DNA of 12,488 bases, taken from NCBI GenBank assembly GCA_019264505.1, contig JAHUZY010000126.1:1-12488 (forward strand), given 5' to 3'. The notes under the pieces were generated by a model, which made no database searches, was not told where the DNA came from, and saw only the letters and a program-made list of their open reading frames with translations. Shown in pieces: positions 1 through 6,932 of this stretch. Numbering within the stretch: position 1 is the stretch's first letter; each line of letters starts with the position of its first letter. Origin of the DNA: Phenylobacterium sp. (GTDB taxonomy: Bacteria; Pseudomonadota; Alphaproteobacteria; Caulobacterales; Caulobacteraceae). Position numbers and translations under genes: made by a program.

Positions 1-5
1 CTTTC

Positions 6-311
6 CTACTTCTTGGCTTCAGCCATCTTTGCGGCGCACTTTCCGTGCATCTTATCCATCTCGGCCTTGCTGAGCGGCTTCATCTTCATGACCCCGGGGG
101 TGCCTTTCATGGAGGCGTGGTCATGCATGACCCGGCCGTCCATCTTCCGGCCCATGACGCTCTTGCACTCTTCGTGGGTTGGGTTGGCGGGATCCTTGAC
201 CGAAACGGTGGCGTCGGCCGCGGCCTTGTGATCTCCGTGTTCCGGCTGCGCGTAGCTCTGGCTGGCGGTGGCGAGGCCGAGGGCCGCGATGGCGACGAAT
301 AGGGTACGCAT
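6..311 (-). CDS. Small secreted Met/His-rich protein, possible periplasmic metal (copper) binder
   Basis: A 101-residue protein. The start at 311 is chosen because AAGGA lies 8 nt upstream and the product then begins with a clean Sec signal peptide (MRTLFVAIAALGLATASQSYA, probable cleavage after SYA at residue 21); an upstream in-frame start would add 29 Arg-rich residues that spoil the signal. The mature part, about 80 residues, carries nine Met, six His and two Cys, with clusters such as EHGDH, MHDHASM, MKMK and KMHGKC. Such composition is common in periplasmic copper-binding proteins. No named domain is recognised. It lies next to csoR and copA, which supports a copper role by context only. 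A perfect FNR/FixK-type box (401-414) lies 90 bp upstream. The gene is almost certainly real; its function is inferred. Confidence 0.75.
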   Translation of the reverse strand: MRTLFVAIAALGLATASQSYAQPEHGDHKAAADATVSVKDPANPTHEECKSVMGRKMDGRVMHDHASMKGTPGVMKMKPLSKAEMDKMHGKCAAKMAEAKK

Positions 312-400
312 GGGTGTGTCCTTTGCTGGTCGGCGGACAGCGGCTCGCCGTGCCCTCGATTGAAATATGCCAAACCCTAGCGTTCCCTCCAAACCCAACC

Positions 401-414
401 TTGATATCGATCAA
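401..414 (-). promoter_or_regulatory. Perfect FNR/FixK/Anr-type binding site
   Basis: TTGATATCGATCAA matches the full TTGAT-N4-ATCAA consensus of FNR/FixK-family regulators, 10 of 10 defined bases. It lies in the 131-bp gap between the Met/His-rich gene (start 311) and the end of csoR (443), so the minus-strand gene at 6-311 is the natural target. A weak -10 (TAGGGT, 379-374) would place the transcription start near 367 and the box near -40.5, close to the -41.5 typical of class II FNR activation; another possible -10 (CATATT, 369-364) fits less well. The site is seen in sequence; the regulator and its activity are inferred. Confidence 0.7.
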
Positions 415-442
415 GCGCCGCTGCGGCGGGACGCCAGCGCCA

Positions 443-721
443 TCAGTTCCGCAGCTTGCCGATCAGCTCGACCAGCTCGGCTGTCTTCTGTTCGCGCTCC
501 GCCACGTCGCCGCTGGCCGCCATCGCACCAGCGACGCAGTGTTCGAGGTGGTCTTTCACGAGTTCGCCCTCAACCCGGCGCAGCGCCGCCCTCGCGGCGT
601 GCAACTGCGTCAGGATGTCGAGGCAGTAGCGATCTTGCTCCACCATGCGGGAGATGCCTCGCACCTGCCCTTCAACCCGGTTCAGCCGGTTGATCAGACG
701 TGGCTTGTTCGTGCGTTCCAT
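443..721 (-). CDS. csoR: CsoR-family Cu(I)-sensing transcriptional repressor
   Basis: A 92-residue all-helical DUF156/CsoR-FrmR family protein, usual family length about 85-120. The start at 721 has GGAGG 5 nt upstream; an ATG at 775 lies inside the operator and is not preferred. The family opening is clear ([19 protein letters not shown], residues 8-26). The metal ligands are C33, H58 and C62. Their spacing (25 and 4) equals the C36/H61/C65 triad of Mycobacterium tuberculosis CsoR, which binds Cu(I); FrmR lacks the last Cys, and RcnR has His there. Known CsoR proteins repress copper-efflux genes and release DNA when Cu(I) binds. The gene is divergent from copA with an operator-like repeat between them, and its own likely promoter (TATATT, 752-747) lies next to that repeat, so autoregulation is expected. 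The Ni-sensing homologue InrS also has a C-H-C set, but the CopA neighbour favours copper. Confidence 0.9.
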   Translation of the reverse strand: MERTNKPRLINRLNRVEGQVRGISRMVEQDRYCLDILTQLHAARAALRRVEGELVKDHLEHCVAGAMAASGDVAEREQKTAELVELIGKLRN

Positions 722-766
722 CAAAGCCTCCGCCGCTCGGTGCGGCAATATACAGAAAGCCGCGAT

Positions 767-795
767 TTGATCCATGCCCCACTAGGGTATATATA
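767..795 (+). promoter_or_regulatory. Probable sigma70-type promoter of copA
   Basis: TTGATC (767-772) and TATATA (790-795) are separated by 17 bp, giving a good -35/-10 pair directly upstream of copA. Transcription would begin near 802, leaving a leader of about 12 nt that includes the AGGAGG Shine-Dalgarno site at 804-809. The spacer is filled by an inverted repeat (774-790). On the other strand TATATT (752-747) could be the -10 of csoR. Confidence 0.55.
774..790. promoter_or_regulatory. Probable CsoR operator (inverted repeat)
   Basis: ATGCCCCACTAGGGTAT is an inverted repeat centred on base 782. Six of the eight arm pairs outside the centre agree, and the inner halves read CCC and GGG. 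This GC-tract-in-AT-flanks design resembles known CsoR and RicR operators. It lies between the -35 and -10 of the copA promoter and just upstream of the csoR -10, so one bound repressor could silence both genes. Position and symmetry are seen; binding is inferred. Confidence 0.6.
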
Positions 796-813
796 CGCCG
801 AACAGGAGGCCCC

Positions 814-3165
814 ATGAGCGGTCAAGGCCATACCCACCATCATCATGCTGACCCCAGGGACCGCCAGGCGGCTGACGTGGCGGTCACCGACCCGGTCTGC
901 GGCATGGCGGTTGATCCGGCGACCACGCCGCACCACGCGGAGCATGCGGGGCAGACCTTCCACTTCTGTTCGGCCGGGTGCCGCACCAAGTTCGTCGCCG
1001 ATCCGGCGAAATACCTGACCAAGGATGAAGGCCCGTCCGCTGCGGCGCCGGCAGGGACGATCTACACCTGTCCGATGCACCCCCAGATCCGAAAGGAGGG
1101 TCCGGGCAACTGCCCCATCTGCGGCATGGCGCTCGAGCCGGAAACCGCGACCGCCGACAGCGGTCCGAACCCCGAGCTGATCGACATGACCCGCCGGTTC
1201 TGGGTGGGTCTCGTCCTCACCCTGCCCGTTCTCGCGCTCGAGATGGGCGCGCATGTTCTCGATCTGCACCGCTGGATTTCGCCCACGACGTCGAACTGGG
1301 TGCAGCTCGCCCTGGCGACCCCCGTCGTGCTGTGGGCCGGCTGGCCCTTCTTCGAACGGGGCTGGGCGTCCCTGCGGACTCGCAACCTCAACATGTTCAC
1401 CCTCATCGCCATGGGGATCGGGGTGGCCTGGGCTTACAGCGTCGTGGCCACGCTGGCGCCGCACATCTTCCCGTCGGCGTTCCGGCGCACCGATGGCAGC
1501 GTTGCAATCTACTTCGAAGCCGCGGCCGTGATCACGGTCCTCGTGCTGCTGGGTCAGGTGCTGGAACTGCGGGCCCGCGAGCAGACCTCGGGTGCGATCA
1601 AGGCCCTGCTGGACCTCGCGCCCAAGACCGCGCGACGGGTCCGGACGGATGGGACTGACGAAGAGGTCACGCTCGACCAGATCCTGGTGAGCGACCAGCT
1701 GCGGGTGCGGCCGGGCGAGAAAGTCCCCGTCGACGGCGAGGTCGTGGACGGCCGCGTCTCGATCGACGAGTCGATGGTCACCGGGGAATCGATGCCCGTG
1801 ACCAAGGAAGCGGGCGACAAGGTCGTCGGCGGCTCGATCAACAAGACCGGCTCCTTCGTGATGCGGGCCGAGAAGGTCGGGGCCGACACCCTGCTGTCGC
1901 AGATCGTCCACATGGTCGCCCAGGCCCAGCGCTCTCGGGCGCCGATCCAGCGCATGGCCGACCAAGTCTCGGGCTGGTTCGTCCCAGTGGTGATCGTGAT
2001 CGCTGTCCTGGCATTCGCCGGCTGGGGGGTCTTTGGTCCCGAGCCGAGGTTTGCCTTCGGCCTCATCGCGGCGGTCTCGGTGCTGATCATCGCCTGCCCG
2101 TGCGCACTTGGACTGGCGACGCCGATCTCGATCATGGTGGGGGTCGGTCGCGGCGCCGGGGCCGGCGTGCTCATCAAAAACGCCGAAGCCCTAGAGCGGT
2201 TCGAAAAGATAGACACGTTGGTGATCGATAAGACCGGAACTCTCACCGAGGGGCGGCCAGCGGTCACCGCCATCGTGCCCGCCGCGGGTTGGGACGAAGC
2301 CGAAGTGCTTCGCCTGGCCGCCAGCCTCGAGCGTGGCAGTGAGCATCCCCTCGCGGACGCCATCCTCCGCGCCGCAAGCGATCGCAAGCTAAGCCTTTCA
2401 GAGCCGTCCGACTTTGACTCGCCCGTCGGTAAGGGCGTTCTGGGCTCGATCGACGGGCGGCGTCTGGTGCTCGGATCCGGCAAGTTTCTGAAGGAACAGG
2501 GGGTCATCACCGGCGAACTCGATAGTCAGGCAGAGTCGCTCCGCACTGACGGCGCTACGGCAATCTTCATGGCGGTGGACGGACAGGCTGCAGCGGTGTT
2601 CGCCATCGCAGACCCCATCAAGGCCACCACGCCTGAAGCCGTTCGCCTCCTGAAGGCCGAAGGCGTGCGGCTCGTCATGATGACCGGCGACAACCGCACC
2701 ACGGCGCTCGCCGTGGCCCGCAAGCTCGGCATCGACGAAGTCGAGGCCGAGGTTCTACCGCAGGACAAGGCGGCCGTGGTCGAGAAGTTCCGCGCCGAGG
2801 GCCGCAAGGTGGCGATGGCGGGAGATGGCGTGAACGATGCGCCGGCGCTGGCGGCGGCCGAAGTTGGGATCGCCATGGGCGCGGGGTCCGACGTGGCCAT
2901 CGAGAGCGCGGGCGTGACCCTCCTGAAGGGCGATCTGCAGGGGATCGTCAAGGCGCGGCGGCTGTCCCGCGCCGTGATGCGGAATATCCGCCAGAACCTC
3001 TTCTTCGCCTTCGTCTATAATGCGGCCGGCGTGCCGGTAGCGGCCGGCGTCCTCTACCCGGTGTTTGGCTGGCTGCTCTCGCCGGCGATCGCGGCGGCGG
3101 CCATGGCGCTGTCCAGCGTCAGCGTGGTGACCAACGCATTGCGGCTACGGAGCGTGAAGCTCTAG
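814..3165 (+). CDS. copA: Cu(I)-exporting P1B-type ATPase (CopA)
   Basis: A 783-residue inner-membrane pump that uses ATP to move Cu(I) from cytosol to periplasm. The start at 814 has AGGAGG 4 nt upstream. Domain order: a His-rich tip (HTHHHH, 6-11); a YHS domain (DPVCGM, 26-31, and C52/C56); a heavy-metal-binding domain (YTCPMHP, 84-90, then CPICGM, 100-105); membrane helices from about 130; an actuator domain with TGES (323-326); the metal-site CPC (428-430) in [10 protein letters not shown]; the phosphorylated D472 in DKTGT; the HP motif (511-512); TGDN (624-627); and GDGVND (670-675). YN (735-736) and M764-S767-S768 in the last helices are the P1B-1 copper signature. The usual N-terminal CxxC HMA domains are absent and replaced by the YHS and HMBD modules. 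It is divergent from csoR and probably repressed by it. Its stop overlaps the stop of the convergent gene at 3162. Confidence 0.95.
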   Translation: MSGQGHTHHHHADPRDRQAADVAVTDPVCGMAVDPATTPHHAEHAGQTFHFCSAGCRTKFVADPAKYLTKDEGPSAAAPAGTIYTCPMHPQIRKEGPGNCPICGMALEPETATADSGPNPELIDMTRRFWVGLVLTLPVLALEMGAHVLDLHRWISPTTSNWVQLALATPVVLWAGWPFFERGWASLRTRNLNMFTLIAMGIGVAWAYSVVATLAPHIFPSAFRRTDGSVAIYFEAAAVITVLVLLGQVLELRAREQTSGAIKALLDLAPKTARRVRTDGTDEEVTLDQILVSDQLRVRPGEKVPVDGEVVDGRVSIDESMVTGESMPVTKEAGDKVVGGSINKTGSFVMRAEKVGADTLLSQIVHMVAQAQRSRAPIQRMADQVSGWFVPVVIVIAVLAFAGWGVFGPEPRFAFGLIAAVSVLIIACPCALGLATPISIMVGVGRGAGAGVLIKNAEALERFEKIDTLVIDKTGTLTEGRPAVTAIVPAAGWDEAEVLRLAASLERGSEHPLADAILRAASDRKLSLSEPSDFDSPVGKGVLGSIDGRRLVLGSGKFLKEQGVITGELDSQAESLRTDGATAIFMAVDGQAAAVFAIADPIKATTPEAVRLLKAEGVRLVMMTGDNRTTALAVARKLGIDEVEAEVLPQDKAAVVEKFRAEGRKVAMAGDGVNDAPALAAAEVGIAMGAGSDVAIESAGVTLLKGDLQGIVKARRLSRAVMRNIRQNLFFAFVYNAAGVPVAAGVLYPVFGWLLSPAIAAAAMALSSVSVVTNALRLRSVKL

Positions 3166-3425
3166 CACGGACGGGTCCCGTCCGCCGGCGGCGCCGGGTG
3201 CAGATCGGGTTCGTCCGGCGACATGATGTCGGTTTGCGACGGGTCCTTCCCGAAGGCGGACTGGTCGTGGGGTTCCCCCATTTCGTCCGCCGCGGCGGCA
3301 GGCGCGACCTCGCCAGACCGCGGGCCGCCGGGCTCTGCGGAGCAGCTCGTCAGGATGAGGAGCACGGCGGCGGCGCGCCCTTTCGTCGATGTGAGATGAG
3401 CCTGCGCGCTGGCCAGCCATCGCAT
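3162..3425 (-). CDS. Small putative lipoprotein, unknown function
   Basis: An 87-residue protein, not recognised as a named family. The N-terminus has basic residues (K15, R17), a short hydrophobic stretch and a lipobox-like LTSC at 25-28, so C28 would be lipidated. The rest is low in complexity, rich in Pro, Asp and Ala, with no further hydrophobic segment. The start at 3425 has AGGG 7 nt upstream. It follows the SRPBCC gene by 13 bp in the same direction and is likely the last gene of that run. Its TAG stop lies within CTAG at 3162-3165, which also holds the copA stop on the other strand. The N-region before the hydrophobic core is longer than usual (17 residues), so the lipoprotein call is moderate. 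Overlapping frames here look like non-coding shadows. Confidence 0.45.
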   Translation of the reverse strand: MRWLASAQAHLTSTKGRAAAVLLILTSCSAEPGGPRSGEVAPAAAADEMGEPHDQSAFGKDPSQTDIMSPDEPDLHPAPPADGTRPC

Positions 3426-3438
3426 ACGTGAGCCCTCG

Positions 3439-4008
3439 CTACGCCGACTGTCGTTCGGTCGACGCGAAATGCTGGACGGCGTCGATCACCATCCGACGCA
3501 CGCACCAGCGCGCGTAAAGCCCCGCAAGGGCTGGAAGCCACCTCGCCCACCCCCGGCTCGGCGGGGCGTAGTCGATCCAGACGGACAGGCGCGAACCGGC
3601 CCCCTCTTCGGTGATGGCGAAGCCCATCTCGTATCCGCCGATGACCAACAGCCTCGGCTCCCCCGTTGTGCGCCAGACCTTACGGTGCGGCGGGTCGCGG
3701 ACCGTGACCACCTCGTCGACAAAGAGCGACAAGCCAAACGCCGCGCCGCCCATGCGGATGTGCGAGCCCACCGCCTGGCCACGCCCCGCGTCGAACTCGT
3801 AGGTCATACGACCGCCGCCCATCATCACGGACGGTCGGCCCATGTGCTCGGCCAACCGGGTCTGGTCGTCCAGGCGGTCGAACACCGCCCGCGGGGGCGC
3901 GGTCGTCCAGGCGGTCGCCTCGCGGCGATGGCGGAACGCACCGACCTGGGGCCGGGCGGCGCCACCGGCGCCGGTCGGCGATGGTCCGACGGACTTGGCT
4001 CTCGGCAT
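3439..4008 (-). CDS. SRPBCC (START/polyketide cyclase-like) family protein
   Basis: A 189-residue soluble protein. From about residue 30 it shows the SRPBCC pattern: a first strand and helix (TAWTTAPPRAVFDRLDDQTRLAEHM), then alternating strands (VGSHIRMGGAAFGLSLFVDEVV, KVWRTTGEPRLLVIGGYEMGF, SRLSVWIDYA), then a long C-terminal helix ending near residue 180. These folds make a deep cavity for hydrophobic ligands; the ligand here is unknown. The first 30 residues are Gly/Pro/Arg-rich and outside the domain. The start at 4008 is supported by GGAGG 5 nt upstream. It lies 66 bp after the MgtC gene and 13 bp before the lipoprotein gene, all on the same strand. The family call is fairly secure; the function is not. 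Confidence 0.75.
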   Translation of the reverse strand: MPRAKSVGPSPTGAGGAARPQVGAFRHRREATAWTTAPPRAVFDRLDDQTRLAEHMGRPSVMMGGGRMTYEFDAGRGQAVGSHIRMGGAAFGLSLFVDEVVTVRDPPHRKVWRTTGEPRLLVIGGYEMGFAITEEGAGSRLSVWIDYAPPSRGWARWLPALAGLYARWCVRRMVIDAVQHFASTERQSA

Positions 4009-4074
4009 GGCGACCTCCGATCGATCGTAGCGTGACGCCGCCCGGACAGGCGCAGGCGTGACCGCGCCAGGGCG

Positions 4075-4527
4075 CTAGCGGCGCGGGGCTTTGTCCTTCG
4101 TTTCCTCCGCCGCCGCGGTCTTGGCGGCGAACGGCTCCGGCGCCATCAAGAGGATGAAGGTCAGTCCAGCGCCCAGCGCCATGAGCAGCCACTCCCCGAG
4201 GCCGGCGGCGAAGCCCGCGAGCGCGGATACCCAGACCGCTGCGGCGGTCGTCACGCCGTGGATCGAGCGACCGCAGGCGGGGTGCATGATCACGCCGGCG
4301 CCGACGAACCCGACCCCCATCAGCACCCCTTGGAGCACGGTGCTGATGACCCGCGCGTCATCGCTGTGGAGCCGCATGGCGATGACGCCGGCCATGGCGC
4401 CGGCTGTGGCGATCAGCGCGAACGTGCGCGCGCCGACGAAGCGGATCCGTCGGGAGCGCTCGAGCCCGATCAGAAAGCCCACGGCCGCGGCGGCGACGAC
4501 CCGAAGGACCACGTCGAGATCAGACAT
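4075..4527 (-). CDS. MgtC/SapB family inner-membrane protein
   Basis: A 150-residue protein with about four or five membrane helices. It carries the family signature: GFLIGLER (17-24), a GARTFALIATAGA stretch after a basic loop (RSRRIR), the glycine-rich helix VGFVGAGVIMH, and TTAAAVWVSALAGFAAGLG. It matches the membrane domain only; the soluble C-terminal domain of longer members such as Salmonella MgtC is missing, and the protein ends in a charged Lys/Glu-rich tail. MgtC-like proteins are linked to low Mg2+, acid and intracellular survival, and some affect the F-type ATP synthase, but the role of short paralogues is unclear. The ATG overlaps the end of the upstream PRPP-synthase gene by 8 bp with GAGGA upstream, so translation is probably coupled. 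Confidence 0.88.
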   Translation of the reverse strand: MSDLDVVLRVVAAAAVGFLIGLERSRRIRFVGARTFALIATAGAMAGVIAMRLHSDDARVISTVLQGVLMGVGFVGAGVIMHPACGRSIHGVTTAAAVWVSALAGFAAGLGEWLLMALGAGLTFILLMAPEPFAAKTAAAEETKDKAPRR

Positions 4528-5407
4528 CAGCGACTTCCTCGCGCAGGACGGTCGCGATGAGCGGGGCCACGGAGATGGCGTTCGTGGCGTGCGGCACCGC
4601 GTCAGTCGAGACGACGCGCGCCGAAGCGCCGGCGACCTCGGTCAGGGCGTCGCCCCCGAAGATCGCGTGCACGATGGCGCAGATCGGGGACGGGAACCCC
4701 CGCAAGCCGAGCTCGCGGGCCGCCGCCGTCAAGGTGCGGCCGGAAGACGCAATGTCGTCGATCAGCACCGGCTGACGGCCGGCGAACGCGGTGAGGTCAG
4801 GAAAGGTGATCCTGACGTCGCGATCGCCGAACCGCTCTTTGCGCAACACGACCACCGGGGCGTCAGCGGCCGCAGCCACGTCCGAAGCCCACTGCTCACT
4901 CTCGCTGTCCGGTCCGATCACCAGCGCATTTGGGGCTTCGGAACGGATCCAAGCGCCGAGCAGGTCCGCGGCGTGGAGGGTCTCACAGGGGATGGTGTAG
5001 AGGTCGCTGAGGGTCTTGAAGCGGTGAAGATGGGGATCGACGGTGATCAGCCGGTCGAACGCGCCCGAGAGCAGGCGCGCGAACGCGCGTGACGTCACCG
5101 CCTCCCCCGCCTTAAAGGCTTTGTCCTGGCGCATATAGCCGAGGTACGGCGCGACCAGCGTCACCCGTTTGGCGCCCTGCTCACGCGCGGCCGCAGCGAC
5201 GAACAGGAGCCTCAGGATGACGCTGTCGATGCGCACCAGGCTGCAGACGATGTCGACCTGGCGGCCGGCCGGGTTGTCCAAGATGCGAACGTAGTGCTCG
5301 CCATCGGGGAACTGGCGCGTCTCGAGCCGCCCGAGCTCGGCGCCGGCGGCCTCAGCGAGCTTGGCGGCGAAGGCTTCATGGCCCGGCAGAGCCAGCATGA
5401 GACGCAT
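4520..5407 (-). CDS. prs: Ribose-phosphate pyrophosphokinase family protein (PRPP synthase)
   Basis: A 295-residue enzyme of the family that makes 5-phosphoribosyl-1-diphosphate from ribose 5-phosphate and ATP. Visible motifs: FPDGEHYVRI (33-42); the ATP-site segment YLGYMRQDKAF (88-98), equivalent to the Y-x-RQD motif; the metal-binding VDPHLHR (123-129); GPDSESEQWA (165-174) in place of the usual GPD-x-G-G; the flexible-loop VLRKERFGDRDV (187-198); and the PRPP loop VLIDDIASSGRTL (214-226). It is shorter than the usual 310-315 residues of housekeeping bacterial Prs and has altered motif residues, so it is probably a specialised paralogue. The start at 5407 is 1 nt past the stop of the phosphorylase gene, with GGAGG in that gene's last codons. 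This pairing suggests a shared job in ribose-phosphate and base exchange. Confidence 0.88.
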   Translation of the reverse strand: MRLMLALPGHEAFAAKLAEAAGAELGRLETRQFPDGEHYVRILDNPAGRQVDIVCSLVRIDSVILRLLFVAAAAREQGAKRVTLVAPYLGYMRQDKAFKAGEAVTSRAFARLLSGAFDRLITVDPHLHRFKTLSDLYTIPCETLHAADLLGAWIRSEAPNALVIGPDSESEQWASDVAAAADAPVVVLRKERFGDRDVRITFPDLTAFAGRQPVLIDDIASSGRTLTAAARELGLRGFPSPICAIVHAIFGGDALTEVAGASARVVSTDAVPHATNAISVAPLIATVLREEVADV

Positions 5408-5408
5408 G

Positions 5409-6932
5409 TCAGGCCTCCAATTGTACGATGTCGGGGTTCGCCGCGGCGAATTCGAGCGCGTAGGCCAATTCGCCTTCCGCTTCGGCGTGCACGGTCATGA
5501 GCGGTTGTCCCTGGGCGACGTCGTCGCCCAGTCGCGCGTGCAGCATGACCCCTGCCGACTTGGCGTCCGGGGCGCCCGCGAGCTTGGCCAGCCTGGCTAG
5601 GGTCCGGTTGTTGATGCTTGTCAGCCGCCCTGCGCGGGATGCCAAAACCGGGTGCGTCAGGGCGGCCTTCGGCGGCTGCCGCAGCCCGCCTTGAGCCTCG
5701 CAAATGGCCTGAAACTTCGCCCACGCCCGGCCGTCCGCGAGTGTCGTCTCGGCAAGCGCGAAGCCTGTCCCGGCGGCGGTTCGGCCGGCCAGTTCGAGCG
5801 CGGCGCCGGCCAGCACGCAGGCGCGCCGCCGCAGGTCCTGCGGAGCCTGTGCGTCGTTCTTCAGCACGGCCAGAACGTCGTGCGCTTCCAGCGCGGGACC
5901 GATCCCGCGCCCGACCGGCTGCACGCCGTCGGTCATGACACACCGCAGTTCCACGCCGAAGACGCGCCCGACCTCGGTCAGCTCCGCGGCAAGCTCAGCG
6001 GCCGCCTCGTCGGTCCTGACCTTGGCCGTCGCCCCGACCGGTATATCGATCACGATGTGGGTCGACCCGGCGGCGATCTTCTTCGACAGCACTGAGGCGA
6101 TCAGTTGGCCTCGCGTGTCGATGTCCAGCACCCGCTCCACCCGGATCAGGATGTCGTCGGCGGGGCTGAGGCGGACCGAGCCGCCCCATACCAGGCAGGC
6201 GCCCTCCCGCTCCACCACGCGCCGCATGGCGGCGACGTCCAGGTCGACGGGGGCGAGCGTCTCTATGGTGTCAGCCGTTCCGGCGGGACTGGTGATCGCG
6301 CGCGACGATGTCTTCGGCATCAGCAGACCGTGCGACGCGACGATGGCCACGACGATCGGGGTGGTGCGATTGCCGGGAAGCCCGCCGACCGAGTGCTTGT
6401 CGATGACAATCGGCGATGGCCAGGTCAGCCGCTCGCCGACCTCGATCATCGCGCGCGTGAGGCCGACCGTCTCCTCGAGGTCCAGAGGGAGCGCCGAGCA
6501 GGCGGTCAGGAAAGCGGAAAGGTGAACGTCCGTGTAGCGTGCGGCGGCGACATCCCTGACGATCGACTGGAGCGCCGCCAGATCGAGCCGCTGCCCGTAG
6601 ATCCGACGCCGGACCGCCGAGAGGGAGCCAAGGGGCGGCGGATGGCGGACGGTGAGCTCCGCCCCCTCGGCAATGCCCAGCCGCGCCCAGGCGGCTTCCG
6701 ACAGGCCCGCTTCCCCATGGCCAAGAAGGCCGTCGGACACCTGGTACAGGAGCGCGAGCACCTCGCGCCCATTCGCCACTAGCAACACCTGCGAGCGCGG
6801 GCCGAGACCCTCGGAGCGGCAGACGTGGCAGTCCGAACGCATGAGAACGACGGCGTCGTCCTGGCTGAACAGTCCCAGCCGCCGAGCCTTCAGGGTCGGT
6901 GTGGGAGAACGGGGTTGCGCCTCCACAGTCAC
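5409..6932 (-). CDS. AMP/thymidine phosphorylase family protein (type 2, archaeal-like)
   Basis: A 507-residue pyrimidine/nucleotide phosphorylase family enzyme. The family cleaves a nucleoside or nucleoside monophosphate with phosphate, giving the free base and ribose 1-phosphate or ribose 1,5-bisphosphate. Motifs: an N-terminal beta domain (LKARRLG, then VLMRSDCHVCRSEG, about residues 15-43), the phosphate-binding IDKHSVGGLPGNRTTP (177-192), SSRAITSPAGTADT (209-222), and a C-terminal barrel-like domain with LTSINNR and MLHARLGD. The extended N-terminus and the KHSVGG and GTAD forms resemble the roughly 500-residue AMP phosphorylase/TIGR02645-like group, longer than the ~440-residue DeoA of E. 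coli. I chose the GTG at 6932, which overlaps the preceding TGA as GTGA; a GTG at 6977 is possible and adds 15 residues. The substrate, thymidine versus NMP, cannot be settled from sequence. Confidence 0.87.
   Translation of the reverse strand: MTVEAQPRSPTPTLKARRLGLFSQDDAVVLMRSDCHVCRSEGLGPRSQVLLVANGREVLALLYQVSDGLLGHGEAGLSEAAWARLGIAEGAELTVRHPPPLGSLSAVRRRIYGQRLDLAALQSIVRDVAAARYTDVHLSAFLTACSALPLDLEETVGLTRAMIEVGERLTWPSPIVIDKHSVGGLPGNRTTPIVVAIVASHGLLMPKTSSRAITSPAGTADTIETLAPVDLDVAAMRRVVEREGACLVWGGSVRLSPADDILIRVERVLDIDTRGQLIASVLSKKIAAGSTHIVIDIPVGATAKVRTDEAAAELAAELTEVGRVFGVELRCVMTDGVQPVGRGIGPALEAHDVLAVLKNDAQAPQDLRRRACVLAGAALELAGRTAAGTGFALAETTLADGRAWAKFQAICEAQGGLRQPPKAALTHPVLASRAGRLTSINNRTLARLAKLAGAPDAKSAGVMLHARLGDDVAQGQPLMTVHAEAEGELAYALEFAAANPDIVQLEA

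Noticed and set aside
722-775. Longer csoR starting at the ATG at 775
   Set aside because: It would start inside the operator and upstream of the likely csoR -10; ATG at 721 has GGAGG at 5 nt and begins at the family's usual position.
787-796. GTATATATAC palindrome next to the copA promoter
   Set aside because: It is explained as part of the -10 region; the better operator candidate is the GC-tract repeat at 774-790.
721-1965. Long open frame (414 codons) antisense to copA
   Set aside because: Arg/His/Gly-rich translation with no domain, fully opposite a well-supported ATPase; a typical shadow frame in GC-rich DNA.
1554-2510. 318-codon minus-strand open frame inside copA
   Set aside because: Ser/Thr/Pro/Arg low-complexity translation antisense to conserved P-type ATPase motifs.
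4030-4062. Two copies of GCGTGAC 26 bp apart between the MgtC and SRPBCC genes
   Set aside because: Seven bases in GC-rich DNA is within chance; no promoter or terminator pattern is attached.
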